64,000 bases of DNA from Rhodovulum sp. (GCA_020637615.1 JACKKC010000001.1:1-64000); one strand, 5' to 3'. Counted from the stretch's first letter, positions 26,141 through 35,387 are shown. The notes: a model not told the origin generated them from the letters alone. A program made the numbers and translations.

Positions 26141-26893
26141 TCACCGCTTCGCGGCGTAGTAGGACACGCGCCGCTCCAGATGGGCGAGCAGCTCCGACAG
26201 CGCGAAGGCCATCGCGAAGAGCACGAGCAGCACCGCCCAGAAATGCGACATCAGGAAGTTGGAGGAATAGAGCTCGAACAGCGCCCCGAACCCGACGACC
26301 GAGATCAGCAGCTGGCCGATGATCACGCCCTTGACGCCCCGGATCACGCCGATCCGCACGCCGCCCAGGATCTCGGGCAGCGCGGCCCAGAAATAGACCT
26401 TGTAGAAGGCGTCGAGGGGCGAGGCGCCGAAGCTGCGCGCCATCTCCACCAGGGACCGGTCGATCTGCTTCACGCCGGCGCGGGAGTTCAGGATGATGAT
26501 CCAGATGGCGAAGAGCGTCGTGGTGATGACGATCGATTTCATCCCGAAGCCGAAGAGCACCATCAGCACCGGCACCAGCGCCGTCAGCGGTGCGCTGAGG
26601 AACATGTTCACCCAGGGCAGCAGCATCTCGTCCACGAGACGGCTCTTGCCCATCAGGATGCCCACGGGGATGCCGATCGCCACGGCAGCGAGGATGCCTG
26701 CGAGAAACGCGACGACGGTCTCCTGCAGGGCGTTCTGGAAGGCGGGCGTGCCGATGATCTGGAACAGCGTCTGCAGGACCTCGCTGAGCGGCGGGATGAA
26801 GAAGGTGAGGCCCGAGCGCCCGACGATCTCCCAGAGGACCGCCCAGAGGACGAGCGAGGACATGGCCGGCAAGCGGTAGCCGTGGATCGTCAT
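26141..26893 (-). CDS. NitT/TauT-type ABC transporter permease 1
   Basis: A 250-residue inner-membrane permease with about six helices. The EAA-type loop is EMARSFGASPLDAFYKVYFW followed by ALPEILGGVRIG, which contacts the ATPase. Part of an importer with the ATPase (26901), a second permease (27682) and a binding protein (28522). Two distinct permeases imply a heterodimeric channel, whereas many NitT/TauT systems use one permease gene. Confidence 0.88.
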   Translation of the reverse strand: MTIHGYRLPAMSSLVLWAVLWEIVGRSGLTFFIPPLSEVLQTLFQIIGTPAFQNALQETVVAFLAGILAAVAIGIPVGILMGKSRLVDEMLLPWVNMFLSAPLTALVPVLMVLFGFGMKSIVITTTLFAIWIIILNSRAGVKQIDRSLVEMARSFGASPLDAFYKVYFWAALPEILGGVRIGVIRGVKGVIIGQLLISVVGFGALFELYSSNFLMSHFWAVLLVLFAMAFALSELLAHLERRVSYYAAKR

Positions 26894-26900
26894 GGCCGTC

Positions 26901-27704
26901 CTACTCCACGTAGCGGCGCAGCGAGGCCCAGATCTCGTCGACGATGTCGAGATATTCGGGATCGCGGCGGATCTGGTCGGCGCCCTTGTTGCGGAAGCCC
27001 CCGGGGCGGATGATCTCCGAGACCCGGCTCGGCCGGGGCAGGAGGATCGCGATCTGGTCGGAGACGTAGACCGCCTCCTCGATCGAATGGGTCACGAAGA
27101 TGAAGGTCTTGGCTTCCCGCTGCACCAGCGAGAGCAGGTCCTCCTGGAACTTGCGGCGCGTCTGCTCGTCCACCGCCGAGAAGGGCTCGTCCATGAGCAG
27201 CACCTGCGCATCGACCGAGAGGGCGCGGGCGAGCCCGACCCTCTGGCGCATGCCCCCCGAGAGCTCGTGCGGATAGCTGGCCTCGAAGCCGGCGAGCCCG
27301 ACGTTGCGGATGTATCCCTCGGCGATCGCCTCGCGTTCGGACCGCGCGATGCCGCGGAGCTCGAGGCCGAAGGCGACGTTGCGCAGGACGTTCGCCCAGG
27401 GCAGCAGCGCGAAGTCCTGGAAGACGAAGGCCCGGTCGGGACCCGGACCGGTGACGGCCTTGCCGTTGACCTCGACCTCGCCGGAGGTCGGCTCGAGCAG
27501 CCCCGCGATGATCTTGAGCAGGGTGGTCTTGCCGCAGCCCGAAGGGCCGAGCAGGGAGGTCAGCTGCCCGCGCGGGAAGTCCAGCGACAGGTTCCGCAGC
27601 GCCTCGACCGCGCCATAGTTCTTGGAGATGCGGCGCGCGGTGACCGCGATCTCCGATGCGGGCGTTCTCACGGGATGTGCCCTAGGTATCTGAGGCATAG
27701 CCAC
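26901..27704 (-). CDS. NitT/TauT-type ABC transporter ATP-binding protein
   Basis: A 267-residue ATPase. Walker A is GPSGCGKTT, signature LSGGMRQRVGLARAL, Walker B VLLMDEPFSAVD and the switch His is in FVTHS. The start is taken as GTG at 27704, seven bases after AAGGA and overlapping the upstream permease by 23 bases; the ATG at 27698 is an alternative. Energises the importer made with the flanking permeases. Confidence 0.92.
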   Translation of the reverse strand: MAMPQIPRAHPVRTPASEIAVTARRISKNYGAVEALRNLSLDFPRGQLTSLLGPSGCGKTTLLKIIAGLLEPTSGEVEVNGKAVTGPGPDRAFVFQDFALLPWANVLRNVAFGLELRGIARSEREAIAEGYIRNVGLAGFEASYPHELSGGMRQRVGLARALSVDAQVLLMDEPFSAVDEQTRRKFQEDLLSLVQREAKTFIFVTHSIEEAVYVSDQIAILLPRPSRVSEIIRPGGFRNKGADQIRRDPEYLDIVDEIWASLRRYVE

Positions 27705-28449
27705 GGTTGTTTCCTTCGAACAGGAAGTCCTCGAGCCGCTCGAGAAGGTTCAGGAACAGGACCGCGAGCACGATGATGGAGAAGATCGCCGCGTACATGC
27801 TCGGATAATCGGCAATGGACCGGCTGTAGCTGATGATGTCGCCGACGCCCGTCGGCGTGATCTTCAGCTCGGCGAGCACCGCCCCGATGAACCCGGCGGA
27901 CACCCCGAGCCGCAGGCCGGAGAAGATGATCGGCGATGCGGCCGGCAGGATGATCTTGAGCACGATGTCGCGCTCGCTGCCGAGGAACGAGCGCCCCATT
28001 TCCTTGAGCGGGGTGGGCGTGTTGCGCACCGCGCCGCTGGTATTGAGGACGATCACCGGCATGGCCATGATGCAGACCACGAAGACCTTCGAGGTCAGCC
28101 CGATCCCGTAGACCATCACCAGAAGCGGGATCAGCGCCGCCAGCGGGGCGGCCTGCATCACGATGAAGATGGGCGAGAACAGCCAGTCGAACCAGCTGCT
28201 CAGGCCGATCCAGAGCCCCAGCCCGATCCCGAGCGCGGCCGAGATGGCGATGCCCACCAGCAGGGGCTTCAGCGTCTCGCCGAAGGCCACGAACAGGGTG
28301 CCGTCGAGGACCATGCGCAGGAGCGCCGACATGGTCTCGAGGAAGGTCGGGAAGGCGTAGCTGACGGGGATCATCCCCGCGATCTGCCAGGCGCCGAACA
28401 CCAACCCGGCCGAGAGGAGCGTCAGCATCAGCGAGCGTTGCGGCATCAT
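27682..28449 (-). CDS. NitT/TauT-type ABC transporter permease 2
   Basis: A 255-residue permease with about six membrane helices; its EAA loop is EMGRSFLGSERDIVLKIILP followed by AASPIIFSGLRLG. It is clearly different from permease 1, so the channel is likely heterodimeric. Overlaps the ATPase gene and is 72 bases downstream of the binding-protein gene. Confidence 0.88.
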   Translation of the reverse strand: MMPQRSLMLTLLSAGLVFGAWQIAGMIPVSYAFPTFLETMSALLRMVLDGTLFVAFGETLKPLLVGIAISAALGIGLGLWIGLSSWFDWLFSPIFIVMQAAPLAALIPLLVMVYGIGLTSKVFVVCIMAMPVIVLNTSGAVRNTPTPLKEMGRSFLGSERDIVLKIILPAASPIIFSGLRLGVSAGFIGAVLAELKITPTGVGDIISYSRSIADYPSMYAAIFSIIVLAVLFLNLLERLEDFLFEGNNRGYASDT

Positions 28450-28521
28450 GCGCGGTTCCCGTCGGCGAGCCTGAGCGGCCCGGTCACCGGAGGGTCGGCC
28501 GATGACCCGGTCGCTCCCGGC

Positions 28522-29484
28522 TCAGTTCATCGCGGCGTCGAGCGGCGCGAGGTACCAGAAGTCCTCGATGTTCAGCGTCGAGGGATCCCCGTCGAGCTGC
28601 CCGGCGGCCGAATACCATTCCATGTCCGCCATGGCCGCCTTCCGCCCGCCGCCATCGGGGTCGTAGAGCCCACCGGCCACCGCATCGGCGTAGAACTGGT
28701 CGATGCCGTCGCGCAGCTCCTGGGGCAGCTGGCCGATCGGCCCGTCCGGATCGGTCTCGCGGCTGATGATCGTCGGATCCGCCGACATGTCCTGCCAGAC
28801 GCTGACCAGCGCCTTGACGAAGATGTCGACCGCTTCCTCGTTGTTCTTGATCCAGTCGAGATTGGCGAAGAGCGCCTCGTCGCTGGCATCGACCTCGAAC
28901 ATGGGCAGGACGTTGAACTTGTCGGGTTCCTGCGCCATGATCTTGTTCTTGTTGGCAAGATCCAGGATCGTCGCGTCGGCCTGGCCGGCGATCAGCGCCA
29001 CGACCCGGTTCTCGGACCCGGGCAGGTAGGAGCGCTCGCCGAACTTGATGCCGACCCGGTCCTCGATGACATTGGCGATCGAGTCGGTTCCGCCGCCGCG
29101 CGAATGCAACAGGATCGGCTCGCCGTCGAGATCCTTGAGATCGCTGTATTTCTTCGAGGTGACCGGGAAGAACTTCAGCTTGGAGAGCTGGAAGACGATG
29201 CGCAGCGGCGCCTTGGAGCGCTGCATTGCGGCATAGGGCGTGCCGAAGCCGATATCCATCTGGCCGCTCAGCACCGCCTGGATCGCCAGTTCCTCGTCCG
29301 CGAAGGCGGTCCATTCATAGTCGAGGCCGTTGGCCTTCGCGCGATCGAGCGCCACGAAGAAGGCCGCCATCTCCGGCGAGGGCGTCTCGGCGAGGGCGAT
29401 GCGTATCGTGTCGGCCGCCGCGGCCGACGCGGCCATCCCGAGGGCCAGCGCGGCTCCCGCGATCTTCATGATCTGGTGTTTCAT
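28522..29484 (-). CDS. ABC transporter substrate-binding protein (SsuA/ThiY-like)
   Basis: A 320-residue periplasmic binding protein with a signal peptide (MKIAGAALALGMAASAAAA, mature from DTIRIALAETP). The fold motif LSGQMDIGFGTPYAAMQRS is typical of the NitT/TauT/THI5 class. The ATG at 29484 has the perfect GGAGGAG ribosome site. First gene of the ABC operon, downstream of a GntR regulator gene on the same strand. Ligand unknown; the FAH hydrolase beyond the regulator hints at a ring-cleavage or oxo-acid compound, which is inference. Confidence 0.88.
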   Translation of the reverse strand: MKHQIMKIAGAALALGMAASAAAADTIRIALAETPSPEMAAFFVALDRAKANGLDYEWTAFADEELAIQAVLSGQMDIGFGTPYAAMQRSKAPLRIVFQLSKLKFFPVTSKKYSDLKDLDGEPILLHSRGGGTDSIANVIEDRVGIKFGERSYLPGSENRVVALIAGQADATILDLANKNKIMAQEPDKFNVLPMFEVDASDEALFANLDWIKNNEEAVDIFVKALVSVWQDMSADPTIISRETDPDGPIGQLPQELRDGIDQFYADAVAGGLYDPDGGGRKAAMADMEWYSAAGQLDGDPSTLNIEDFWYLAPLDAAMN

Positions 29485-29576
29485 TTTTCTCCTCCCAGAG
29501 ATTGATTGGTTTCTTGGGCTTGTGCTCACGGTCCCGACTTCGCGCGGTTTCGACCGTCCGTGTTCGTTCGCCTGCT

Positions 29577-30272
29577 TCAGACCTCCCCGAAGAGCCGTGC
29601 GGAGACGGATCCGATATGCCGGCGCATGGCGTCCTGCGCCGCCGCGGGGTCCCGCGCCTCGATCGCGGCGGCGATCCGGTCGTGCTCGGCGAAGCTGGGA
29701 TGCTCCGCCGGCGGGCGGTCCGAGACGCGGATGACCGCGTCCCAGGCCACGGCGCGCCGGACCTGATTGAGCTGGTCGAACAGGGAAAGCAGGAGGATGT
29801 TGTCCGTCGCTTCCGCGATCGCGCGGTGAAGCGCATCGTCCTGGGCCTCGTAGGCCCGCCAGCTCAGCGCGGTCCTGGCGCGATCCTGCGCGCGCCTTAT
29901 GCCGACGATCGCCGCCTGGGAGGCGTTGATCGCCGCCTCGCGCGCGATGGCGGGCTCGATGCAGAGGCGCGCCCGCATCATGCGCACCGGCGTGAGGCTC
30001 CGGCTGAGCATGTCGAGCCCGCCCGCCGGCCGGCCATTGGCATGGCCCGCAACGAAGGTGCCCTTGCCGACGTGCCGCCAGATCGCCCCCTCCCGCTCCA
30101 GCGCGTCGAGCGCCTTGCGCAGGGTGGCGCGGCTGATCCCGAGGCTGACGATGAGCTCGCGCTCCGGGGGCAGCCGGTCTCCGGGGGCGTAGGGACGGTC
30201 GGCGATCAGCGCCCGCAGGGCCGAGACGGCGTCAAGGCGCTCTGCGGGTGCCGGTCGTGTCAGCGCATCCAT
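29577..30272 (-). CDS. GntR-family regulator with FCD domain
   Basis: A 231-residue regulator: N-terminal winged helix (RLPPERELIVSLGISRATLR and KALDALEREG), C-terminal all-helical FCD ligand domain. The ATG at 30272 was chosen because the winged helix starts shortly after; a longer open frame to the left crosses the operator region. The gene is divergent from an FAH-family hydrolase and upstream of the ABC importer, so it probably controls both. Confidence 0.88.
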   Translation of the reverse strand: MDALTRPAPAERLDAVSALRALIADRPYAPGDRLPPERELIVSLGISRATLRKALDALEREGAIWRHVGKGTFVAGHANGRPAGGLDMLSRSLTPVRMMRARLCIEPAIAREAAINASQAAIVGIRRAQDRARTALSWRAYEAQDDALHRAIAEATDNILLLSLFDQLNQVRRAVAWDAVIRVSDRPPAEHPSFAEHDRIAAAIEARDPAAAQDAMRRHIGSVSARLFGEV

Positions 30273-30281
30273 GGTCCGGCC

Positions 30282-30295
30282 ATTGGTCAACCAAT
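30282..30295. promoter_or_regulatory. GntR-type operator ATTGGT-CA-ACCAAT
   Basis: A perfect inverted repeat ten bases upstream of the GntR gene start, with TGGT/ACCA half sites like those bound by FCD-type GntR proteins. A related dyad TTGG-AAA-CCAA lies at 30335-30345 towards the FAH gene. Autoregulation and control of the divergent gene are inferred. Confidence 0.65.
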
Positions 30296-30436
30296 TTTGA
30301 TCTTTGAAGTCATTATGGGCCACATCAATCGCGATTGGAAACCAAATCGCCCCGCATACGGCAATTGGTGGCGATTGATCCGCTCCGGGTGGCGGTGTAG
30401 GGGTAACTGAGAAGCTAGGAAGCCGGAGGGGCCGAG

Positions 30437-31123
30437 ATGTCGAAGTTTGCAATCGCAACGCCACCTGTCGTGGCCCTTCCCGTGGCCGGAAGCGACGCGC
30501 TCTTTCCGGTGCGGCGCGTCTATTGCATCGGCCGCAACTACGCCGCCCATGCCATCGAGATGGGGCACGATCCCGACCGGGAGGCGCCGTTCTTCTTCCA
30601 GAAGAACCCCGACAATCTCGATGCTTCCGGCGAGTTCCCCTATCCGCCGAAATCCTCGGACGTCCATCACGAGGTGGAGATCGCGGTCATGCTGAAGTCG
30701 GGCGGCAGCGACATCCCGCTCGACGAGGCGCTCGACCATGTCTTCGGCTATGCGCTCTCGCTCGACATGACGCGGCGCGACCTGCAGGGCGAGATGAAGA
30801 AGCAGGGCCGGCCCTGGGAGATCGGAAAGGCCTTCGAGCGCTCCGCGCCGGTCGGCCCGGTGCATCCCGTATCGGAGGTCGGCCATCCGGACCACGGGCG
30901 GATCACGCTCAAGGTGAACGGCGAGCTGCGCCAGGAGGGCGACCTCAACCAGATGATCTGGAAGGTCCCGGAGATGATCTCCTACCTGTCGGAGTTCTTC
31001 GAACTCGCTCCCGGCGACGTCATCATGTCCGGCACCCCCTCCGGCGTCGGTCCCGTGAACAGGGGCGACCGGATGGAGATCGAGGTCGAGGGGCTGGGAG
31101 GCATGACCGTATCGGTCGTGTAA
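30437..31123 (+). CDS. Fumarylacetoacetate hydrolase-family protein
   Basis: A 228-residue FAH-domain enzyme cleaving C-C bonds of acyl-pyruvate type compounds. The metal ligands E79 and E81 (HHEVEIAVML) and D110 (YALSLDMTRRD) and the VMSGTP-type segment (IIMSGTPSGVGPV) are in place. Size and the start VYCIGRNYAAHAIEMG resemble fumarylpyruvate hydrolases. Divergent from GntR with a shared operator region; substrate likely related to what the ABC importer brings in. Confidence 0.87.
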   Translation: MSKFAIATPPVVALPVAGSDALFPVRRVYCIGRNYAAHAIEMGHDPDREAPFFFQKNPDNLDASGEFPYPPKSSDVHHEVEIAVMLKSGGSDIPLDEALDHVFGYALSLDMTRRDLQGEMKKQGRPWEIGKAFERSAPVGPVHPVSEVGHPDHGRITLKVNGELRQEGDLNQMIWKVPEMISYLSEFFELAPGDVIMSGTPSGVGPVNRGDRMEIEVEGLGGMTVSVV

Positions 31124-31202
31124 GTCGCGGGTGCCATGCACGGGCGGCAGGATCCCCGCCCGGAAAGAATGCGGCCATGGAGCTGTCCGGCATTGGCGTC
31201 CA

Positions 31203-31247
31203 AACCTGAGGAAAGAACTCAGGTTGACATATCCGAGTGATTCACTC
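31203..31247 (+). promoter_or_regulatory. Candidate promoter/operator of the iron operon
   Basis: Two dyads lie side by side: AACCTGAG/CTCAGGTT (31203-31210 / 31218-31225) and GAGTGA-T-TCACTC (31235-31247, perfect). TTGACA (31224-31229), a good -35 hexamer, sits between them, so a factor on either dyad would block it. The first dyad could instead end the FAH transcript, but no T-tract follows. An iron-responsive factor is suggested only by the downstream genes. Confidence 0.5.
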
Positions 31248-31366
31248 AGTTTTGCGTCACAATCCCCGCCGGCCTTCGAATCGGAGCGCGGGGAAGCGCT
31301 GGGCATTCGCACGGAGGCACGCGACGTGAAACTGCCGACCGCCACCGGTCTGGTGACGAGCGCGCC

Positions 31367-31843
31367 ATGAACGCCATCCGTCCTCCCCGCGGCGGCGCTG
31401 CGGTCGGCCATGTCGCCGAGCTCGACGCGGTGGCGGCCGGTGCCGTGCTCTGCCTGCGGCGCTGGTGCGACGGGCCCGCGGCGCAGGCGCGGCTGCGCGA
31501 CGATTTCGCCGCGGCGCTGGGCCCGGAAGCCGGTCGAAGCGCGCTATGCGCCTTCGAGGCGCTCTGCGACCTCTGCGTCCGCCATGGCCGGCGCCCGCTG
31601 ATGCGGCATCATGTCGCCTGCGAATGCATCGGTGCCGACGAGGCCTGTTTCGCCAATTTCGTCTCCCTGGCCAGCGAGGGGGACCGCGAGGATGCCATGC
31701 TCGTCGCCACGATCCTCGTCCGCGCCGATGTCGCGATCTGTCTCCTAGCCCATGCCGAGGCCTTCGGCCTCGCGCTCAGGCGCATGGCGCTCAGGGCGCG
31801 GCCGACGCAAGCCCCGCCATCATCCGCAAAGATCCTCCACTAG
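31367..31843 (+). CDS. Unknown Cys-rich protein at the head of the iron operon
   Basis: A 158-residue soluble protein I do not recognise. It has seven or more cysteines in clusters (CLRRWC, CAFEALCDLC, CECIGADEAC) together with histidines (RHGRRPLMRHHVAC), suggesting metal or Fe-S binding, and a helical C-terminus. No signal peptide is seen. It is followed after 19 bases by an imelysin gene. Context suggests a role in iron handling or sensing; the sequence shows no known domain. Confidence 0.6.
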   Translation: MNAIRPPRGGAAVGHVAELDAVAAGAVLCLRRWCDGPAAQARLRDDFAAALGPEAGRSALCAFEALCDLCVRHGRRPLMRHHVACECIGADEACFANFVSLASEGDREDAMLVATILVRADVAICLLAHAEAFGLALRRMALRARPTQAPPSSAKILH

Positions 31844-31862
31844 GGAAAAGGAACGCCATCCG

Positions 31863-33134
31863 ATGAAGTCCTGTGCAATCACCACCTGCGCGCTTGCCCT
31901 CGGGGTCGGGCTCGCGACGGAAGGCAATGCCGAAGTCAGCCGGACGGCGATCCTCCAGACCTATGCCGACATCGCCGCGGCGGAATATGCCGACAGCCTG
32001 GGCGCGGCCCGGGACCTGAAGGCCGCAGTGGACGCGCTGATCGCGGAGCCCTCGGAAGCGACGCTGGCGGGCGCCCGGGAAGCCTGGCTCGCTGCCCGCG
32101 TGCCGTACCAGCAGACCGAGGTCTTCCGCTTCGGCAATGCCATCGTCGACGACTGGGAGGGCAAGGTGAACGCCTGGCCGCTCGACGAGGGGCTGATCGA
32201 CTATGTCGATGCCTCCTACGGTGGACCGACCGATGCCAACGAACTCGCCGCCCTGAACATCATCGCCAATCCCTCCATCACCATCGCCGGTGTCGCGGTG
32301 GATGCCGGCGCGATCACGCCGGACCTGATCGCCGATACGCTCAACGAGGCGGACGGGATCGAGACCAACGTGGCGCGCGGCTACCACGCCATCGAATTCC
32401 TGCTCTGGGGGCAGGATCTGAACGGTACCGGAGCCGGGGCGGGCGACCGTCCCTTTACCGACTACGTGCAGGGCGAAGGCTGCACCGGCGGCCATTGCGA
32501 CCGCCGCGCGGCCTATCTCGAGGCGGCGACGGCGCTGCTGGTCGGCGATCTCGAATTCATGGCGGCAGAATGGGCGGAAGGCGGCGCGGCGCGCGAGGCG
32601 GTCACCGCCGACGAGGGTGCCGGCCTCGTGGCGATCCTGACCGGAATGGGCAGCCTCTCCTACGGCGAGCAGGCGGGCGAGCGCATGCGGCTCGGCCTGA
32701 TGCTGAACGACCCGGAGGAGGAGCACGATTGCTTCTCCGACAACACCCACAACAGCCATTACTACGACGGGCTCGGGGTGCAGAACGTCTATCTCGGTCG
32801 CTACGCCCGCCCCGATGGATCGGTGGTCGAGGGGCCGTCGCTCTCCACGCTCGTCGCCGGGACCGACCCGGGCCTCGATGCCGAGATGCGCGCGAAGCTC
32901 GACACGACGATGGCCGCGCTCGGCGCCATCCGGACGGCGGCCGAGGGAGGGTTTTCCTATGACATGATGCTGGAGCAGGGCAACGCCGAGGGCGAGGCGC
33001 TGATCATGGCCGGCGTGAACGGGCTGATCGACCAGACACGCAGCATCGAGCGGATCGTCACGGCCCTGGGCCTCGACAGCATCGCCTTCGAGGGCTCGGA
33101 CAGCCTCGACGATCCGGGCGCGGTGTTCCAGTGA
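31863..33134 (+). CDS. Imelysin-family iron-regulated protein (IrpA-like)
   Basis: A 423-residue periplasmic or outer-surface protein with a signal peptide (to about residue 22, TEGNA-E). It has the imelysin peptidase_M75 fold and the conserved GxHxxE motif (GYHAIEF, about residue 173), and DDWEGKVNAWPLDEGLIDYV near the start is diagnostic. Family members take part in iron uptake. Next to bfd-bfr, a di-haem protein, a second imelysin and DUF1513, in one strand-wise operon. Confidence 0.9.
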   Translation: MKSCAITTCALALGVGLATEGNAEVSRTAILQTYADIAAAEYADSLGAARDLKAAVDALIAEPSEATLAGAREAWLAARVPYQQTEVFRFGNAIVDDWEGKVNAWPLDEGLIDYVDASYGGPTDANELAALNIIANPSITIAGVAVDAGAITPDLIADTLNEADGIETNVARGYHAIEFLLWGQDLNGTGAGAGDRPFTDYVQGEGCTGGHCDRRAAYLEAATALLVGDLEFMAAEWAEGGAAREAVTADEGAGLVAILTGMGSLSYGEQAGERMRLGLMLNDPEEEHDCFSDNTHNSHYYDGLGVQNVYLGRYARPDGSVVEGPSLSTLVAGTDPGLDAEMRAKLDTTMAALGAIRTAAEGGFSYDMMLEQGNAEGEALIMAGVNGLIDQTRSIERIVTALGLDSIAFEGSDSLDDPGAVFQ

Positions 33135-33150
33135 TCCCGGGAGCCGACCG

Positions 33151-33432
33151 ATGATCGTCTGCCATTGCCAGGCCATCAGCAGCGCGGACGTGCATGCGGC
33201 CATCGACTGGATGCGCGCCGCCGACCCGGACACGATCATCACGCCGGGGAAGGTCTATCGCGCCCTGGGCAAGGCCGCGGATTGCGGTTCCTGCATGCAG
33301 CTATTCCTTTCCACCATGCGCCAGAATGATAATCTGATGGTCCCCATGCAACTCCGGGGCATGCGCAGGCAGACCGGACAGATACCAGAGGGCCGAAATG
33401 AAGGGCGACGAAAAAGTAATCGACTACCTTAA
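33151..33432 (+). CDS. bfd: Bacterioferritin-associated ferredoxin
   Basis: A 93-residue [2Fe-2S] protein: the ligand set is CHC near the N-terminus (IVCHC) and the later CGSC (KAADCGSCMQLF). Bfd reduces bacterioferritin haem to release stored iron. The C-terminal tail of about 35 residues after the Fe-S domain is longer than in E. coli Bfd (64 residues). Its 3' end overlaps bfr by 35 bases, giving tight coupling. Confidence 0.9.
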   Translation: MIVCHCQAISSADVHAAIDWMRAADPDTIITPGKVYRALGKAADCGSCMQLFLSTMRQNDNLMVPMQLRGMRRQTGQIPEGRNEGRRKSNRLP

Positions 33433-33883
33433 CCGTGCGATCCGGTCGGAGCTCACCGCCGTCAGTCAGTATTGGCTGCACTATCGCCTGCAGGAGGACT
33501 GGGGTCTCGGACACATGGCCAAGAAGAGCCGTGAAGAGAGCATCGAGGAGATGAACCACGCCGACACGCTCATCCAGCGCGTGATCTTTCTCGAAGGCCA
33601 TCCGAATCTCCAGAAGCTCGACCCGCTCAGGATCGGACAGAACCCGCGCGAGACGCTCGACTGCGATCTGGCCGCCGAACAGGAAGCCTGCGAGCTCTAC
33701 AAGGAAGCCCGCGAATACTGCCAGAAGGTCGGTGACTACGTCTCGATGAAGCTGTTCGAGGGATTGCTTACCGACGAAGAGGGACATGTCGATTTTCTCG
33801 AGACCCAGATCGACCTCTACGAGAAGCTCGGAGGCGAGCGCTATGCGCTTCTCAACGCCTCGTCGATGGACGAGGCCGAGTAG
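33398..33883 (+). CDS. bfr: Bacterioferritin
   Basis: A 161-residue ferritin-fold iron store. The ferroxidase ligands lie in NRAIRSELTAVSQYWLHY (E18), EESIEEMNHAD (E51, H54) and the C-terminal LTDEEGHVDFLE. M52 in EEMNHAD is the haem-ligating Met, so the haem-binding type is predicted. Starts inside bfd and its last 41 bases overlap the di-haem protein gene. Confidence 0.94.
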   Translation: MKGDEKVIDYLNRAIRSELTAVSQYWLHYRLQEDWGLGHMAKKSREESIEEMNHADTLIQRVIFLEGHPNLQKLDPLRIGQNPRETLDCDLAAEQEACELYKEAREYCQKVGDYVSMKLFEGLLTDEEGHVDFLETQIDLYEKLGGERYALLNASSMDEAE

Positions 33884-35387
33884 GCTCGCCCTCGGGTTCG
33901 CTGTGCTCGGCGGTGTCGCCGATGCACAGGACCTCGGGGATCCGCACCTGAAATTCATCCCGCGCACCGCCGAGGAGGCGGCGCGAATCGCCGCGGTCAC
34001 CGCGCCGGCCACGGACTTCTCGCAGCCGCAGCCCTTCGAGGGGCTGCCGGGCGGGGCGGCGACGGTGCGCGTGCGGACCACCGCGGACGCCTTTTCCGAT
34101 CCCTCCGGGAACATCAGCTTCGAGCGCGAGCTGGACTTCAAGGTCGGCAACGGGCTCTTCCGCAAGCTCTGGGTCTCGGCGCCGTCCTCGACACTCGCCT
34201 CGGACGGGCTCGGGCCGCTCTACAATGCGCGCGCCTGCCAGAGCTGCCACATCAAGGACGGGCGCGGGCATCCGCCCTCGGGGCCGGACGAGCCCGCCGT
34301 CTCGATGTTCCTGCGCGTCTCGATTCCCGCCGCAGGCGATCCGGCGATGGCGGAGATCGCCGACTACATCGCCACCGCGCCGGATCCGGTCTATGGTGGC
34401 CAGCTGCAGGATTTCGCGACCGCGGGGCAGGCGGCGGAATACCGGCTCGACGTCACCTATGACGAGACGACGGTCGAGCTCTCCGAAGGCGAGACCGCCA
34501 GGCTGCGCCGCCCGACCTATCGCGCCGCCGATCTCGGCTACGGCCCATTGCATCCCGATGCGATGCTCAGCCCGCGGGTGGCGCCGCAGATGATCGGCCT
34601 GGGCCTCATCGAGGCGATTCCGGCGGCGGACATCCTCGCGAAGGCCGATCCCGAGGATCGCGACGGCGACGGCATCTCGGGCCGGCCGAACATCGTCTGG
34701 TCGGCCGAATACGCCATGCCGATGCTGGGGCGCTTCGGGCACAAGGCCGGGGCGCCCACGATCCGCCAGCAATCGGCGGCGGCATTCTCCGGCGACATGG
34801 GCATAGCGACCCCGCTCTTTCCCGCGCTGTGGGGAGATTGCACGGCGAGCGAGGCGGGATGCCGGTCGGCGCCGCATGGCGGCGACGCCGGCCAGGACGG
34901 CTACGAGCTCGACGCCGCCGGGCTCGATCTGGTGACCTTCTACAGCCGCAATCTCGGCGTGCCGGCGCGGCGCGATGCCGATGACGCGCAGGTGTTGCAG
35001 GGCAAGCAGGCGTTCTATGGCGCGGGCTGTCCCGCCTGCCATACGCCGAGCTTCGTGACCGCCCGGCTCGAAGACCGGCCCGAGCAGAGCTTCCAGCTGA
35101 TCTGGCCCTATTCGGACCTGCTGCTGCACGACATGGGCGAGGGTCTGGCGGACGATCGCCCCGAAGCGCGCGCCACCGGGACCGAATGGCGGACGGCGCC
35201 GCTCTGGGGGATCGGCCTGACCGGGCAGGTCAGCGGCCACGACACCTTCCTGCACGACGGCCGGGCCCGGAGCCTGCTCGAGGCGATCCTCTGGCACGGC
35301 GGCGAGGCACAGGCGTCCCGCGACCGGGTCGTCGAGATGCCGGCCGCCGATCGCGCCGCCCTGATCAGATATCTGGAGAGCCTTTGA
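33843..35387 (+). CDS. Di-haem oxidoredictase (DUF1111) protein
   Basis: A 514-residue periplasmic c-type cytochrome-like protein. Two haem sites, CQSCH (about residue 131) and CPACH (about 395), each in a cytochrome-c-like half. Start ATG at 33843 lies within bfr behind GGAGG and gives a signal peptide (RRWTRPSRLALGFAVLGGVADA); no later start does. Proteins of this family sit between imelysin genes in marine proteobacteria and are presumed to oxidise or reduce iron during uptake. Confidence 0.88.
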   Translation: MRFSTPRRWTRPSRLALGFAVLGGVADAQDLGDPHLKFIPRTAEEAARIAAVTAPATDFSQPQPFEGLPGGAATVRVRTTADAFSDPSGNISFERELDFKVGNGLFRKLWVSAPSSTLASDGLGPLYNARACQSCHIKDGRGHPPSGPDEPAVSMFLRVSIPAAGDPAMAEIADYIATAPDPVYGGQLQDFATAGQAAEYRLDVTYDETTVELSEGETARLRRPTYRAADLGYGPLHPDAMLSPRVAPQMIGLGLIEAIPAADILAKADPEDRDGDGISGRPNIVWSAEYAMPMLGRFGHKAGAPTIRQQSAAAFSGDMGIATPLFPALWGDCTASEAGCRSAPHGGDAGQDGYELDAAGLDLVTFYSRNLGVPARRDADDAQVLQGKQAFYGAGCPACHTPSFVTARLEDRPEQSFQLIWPYSDLLLHDMGEGLADDRPEARATGTEWRTAPLWGIGLTGQVSGHDTFLHDGRARSLLEAILWHGGEAQASRDRVVEMPAADRAALIRYLESL

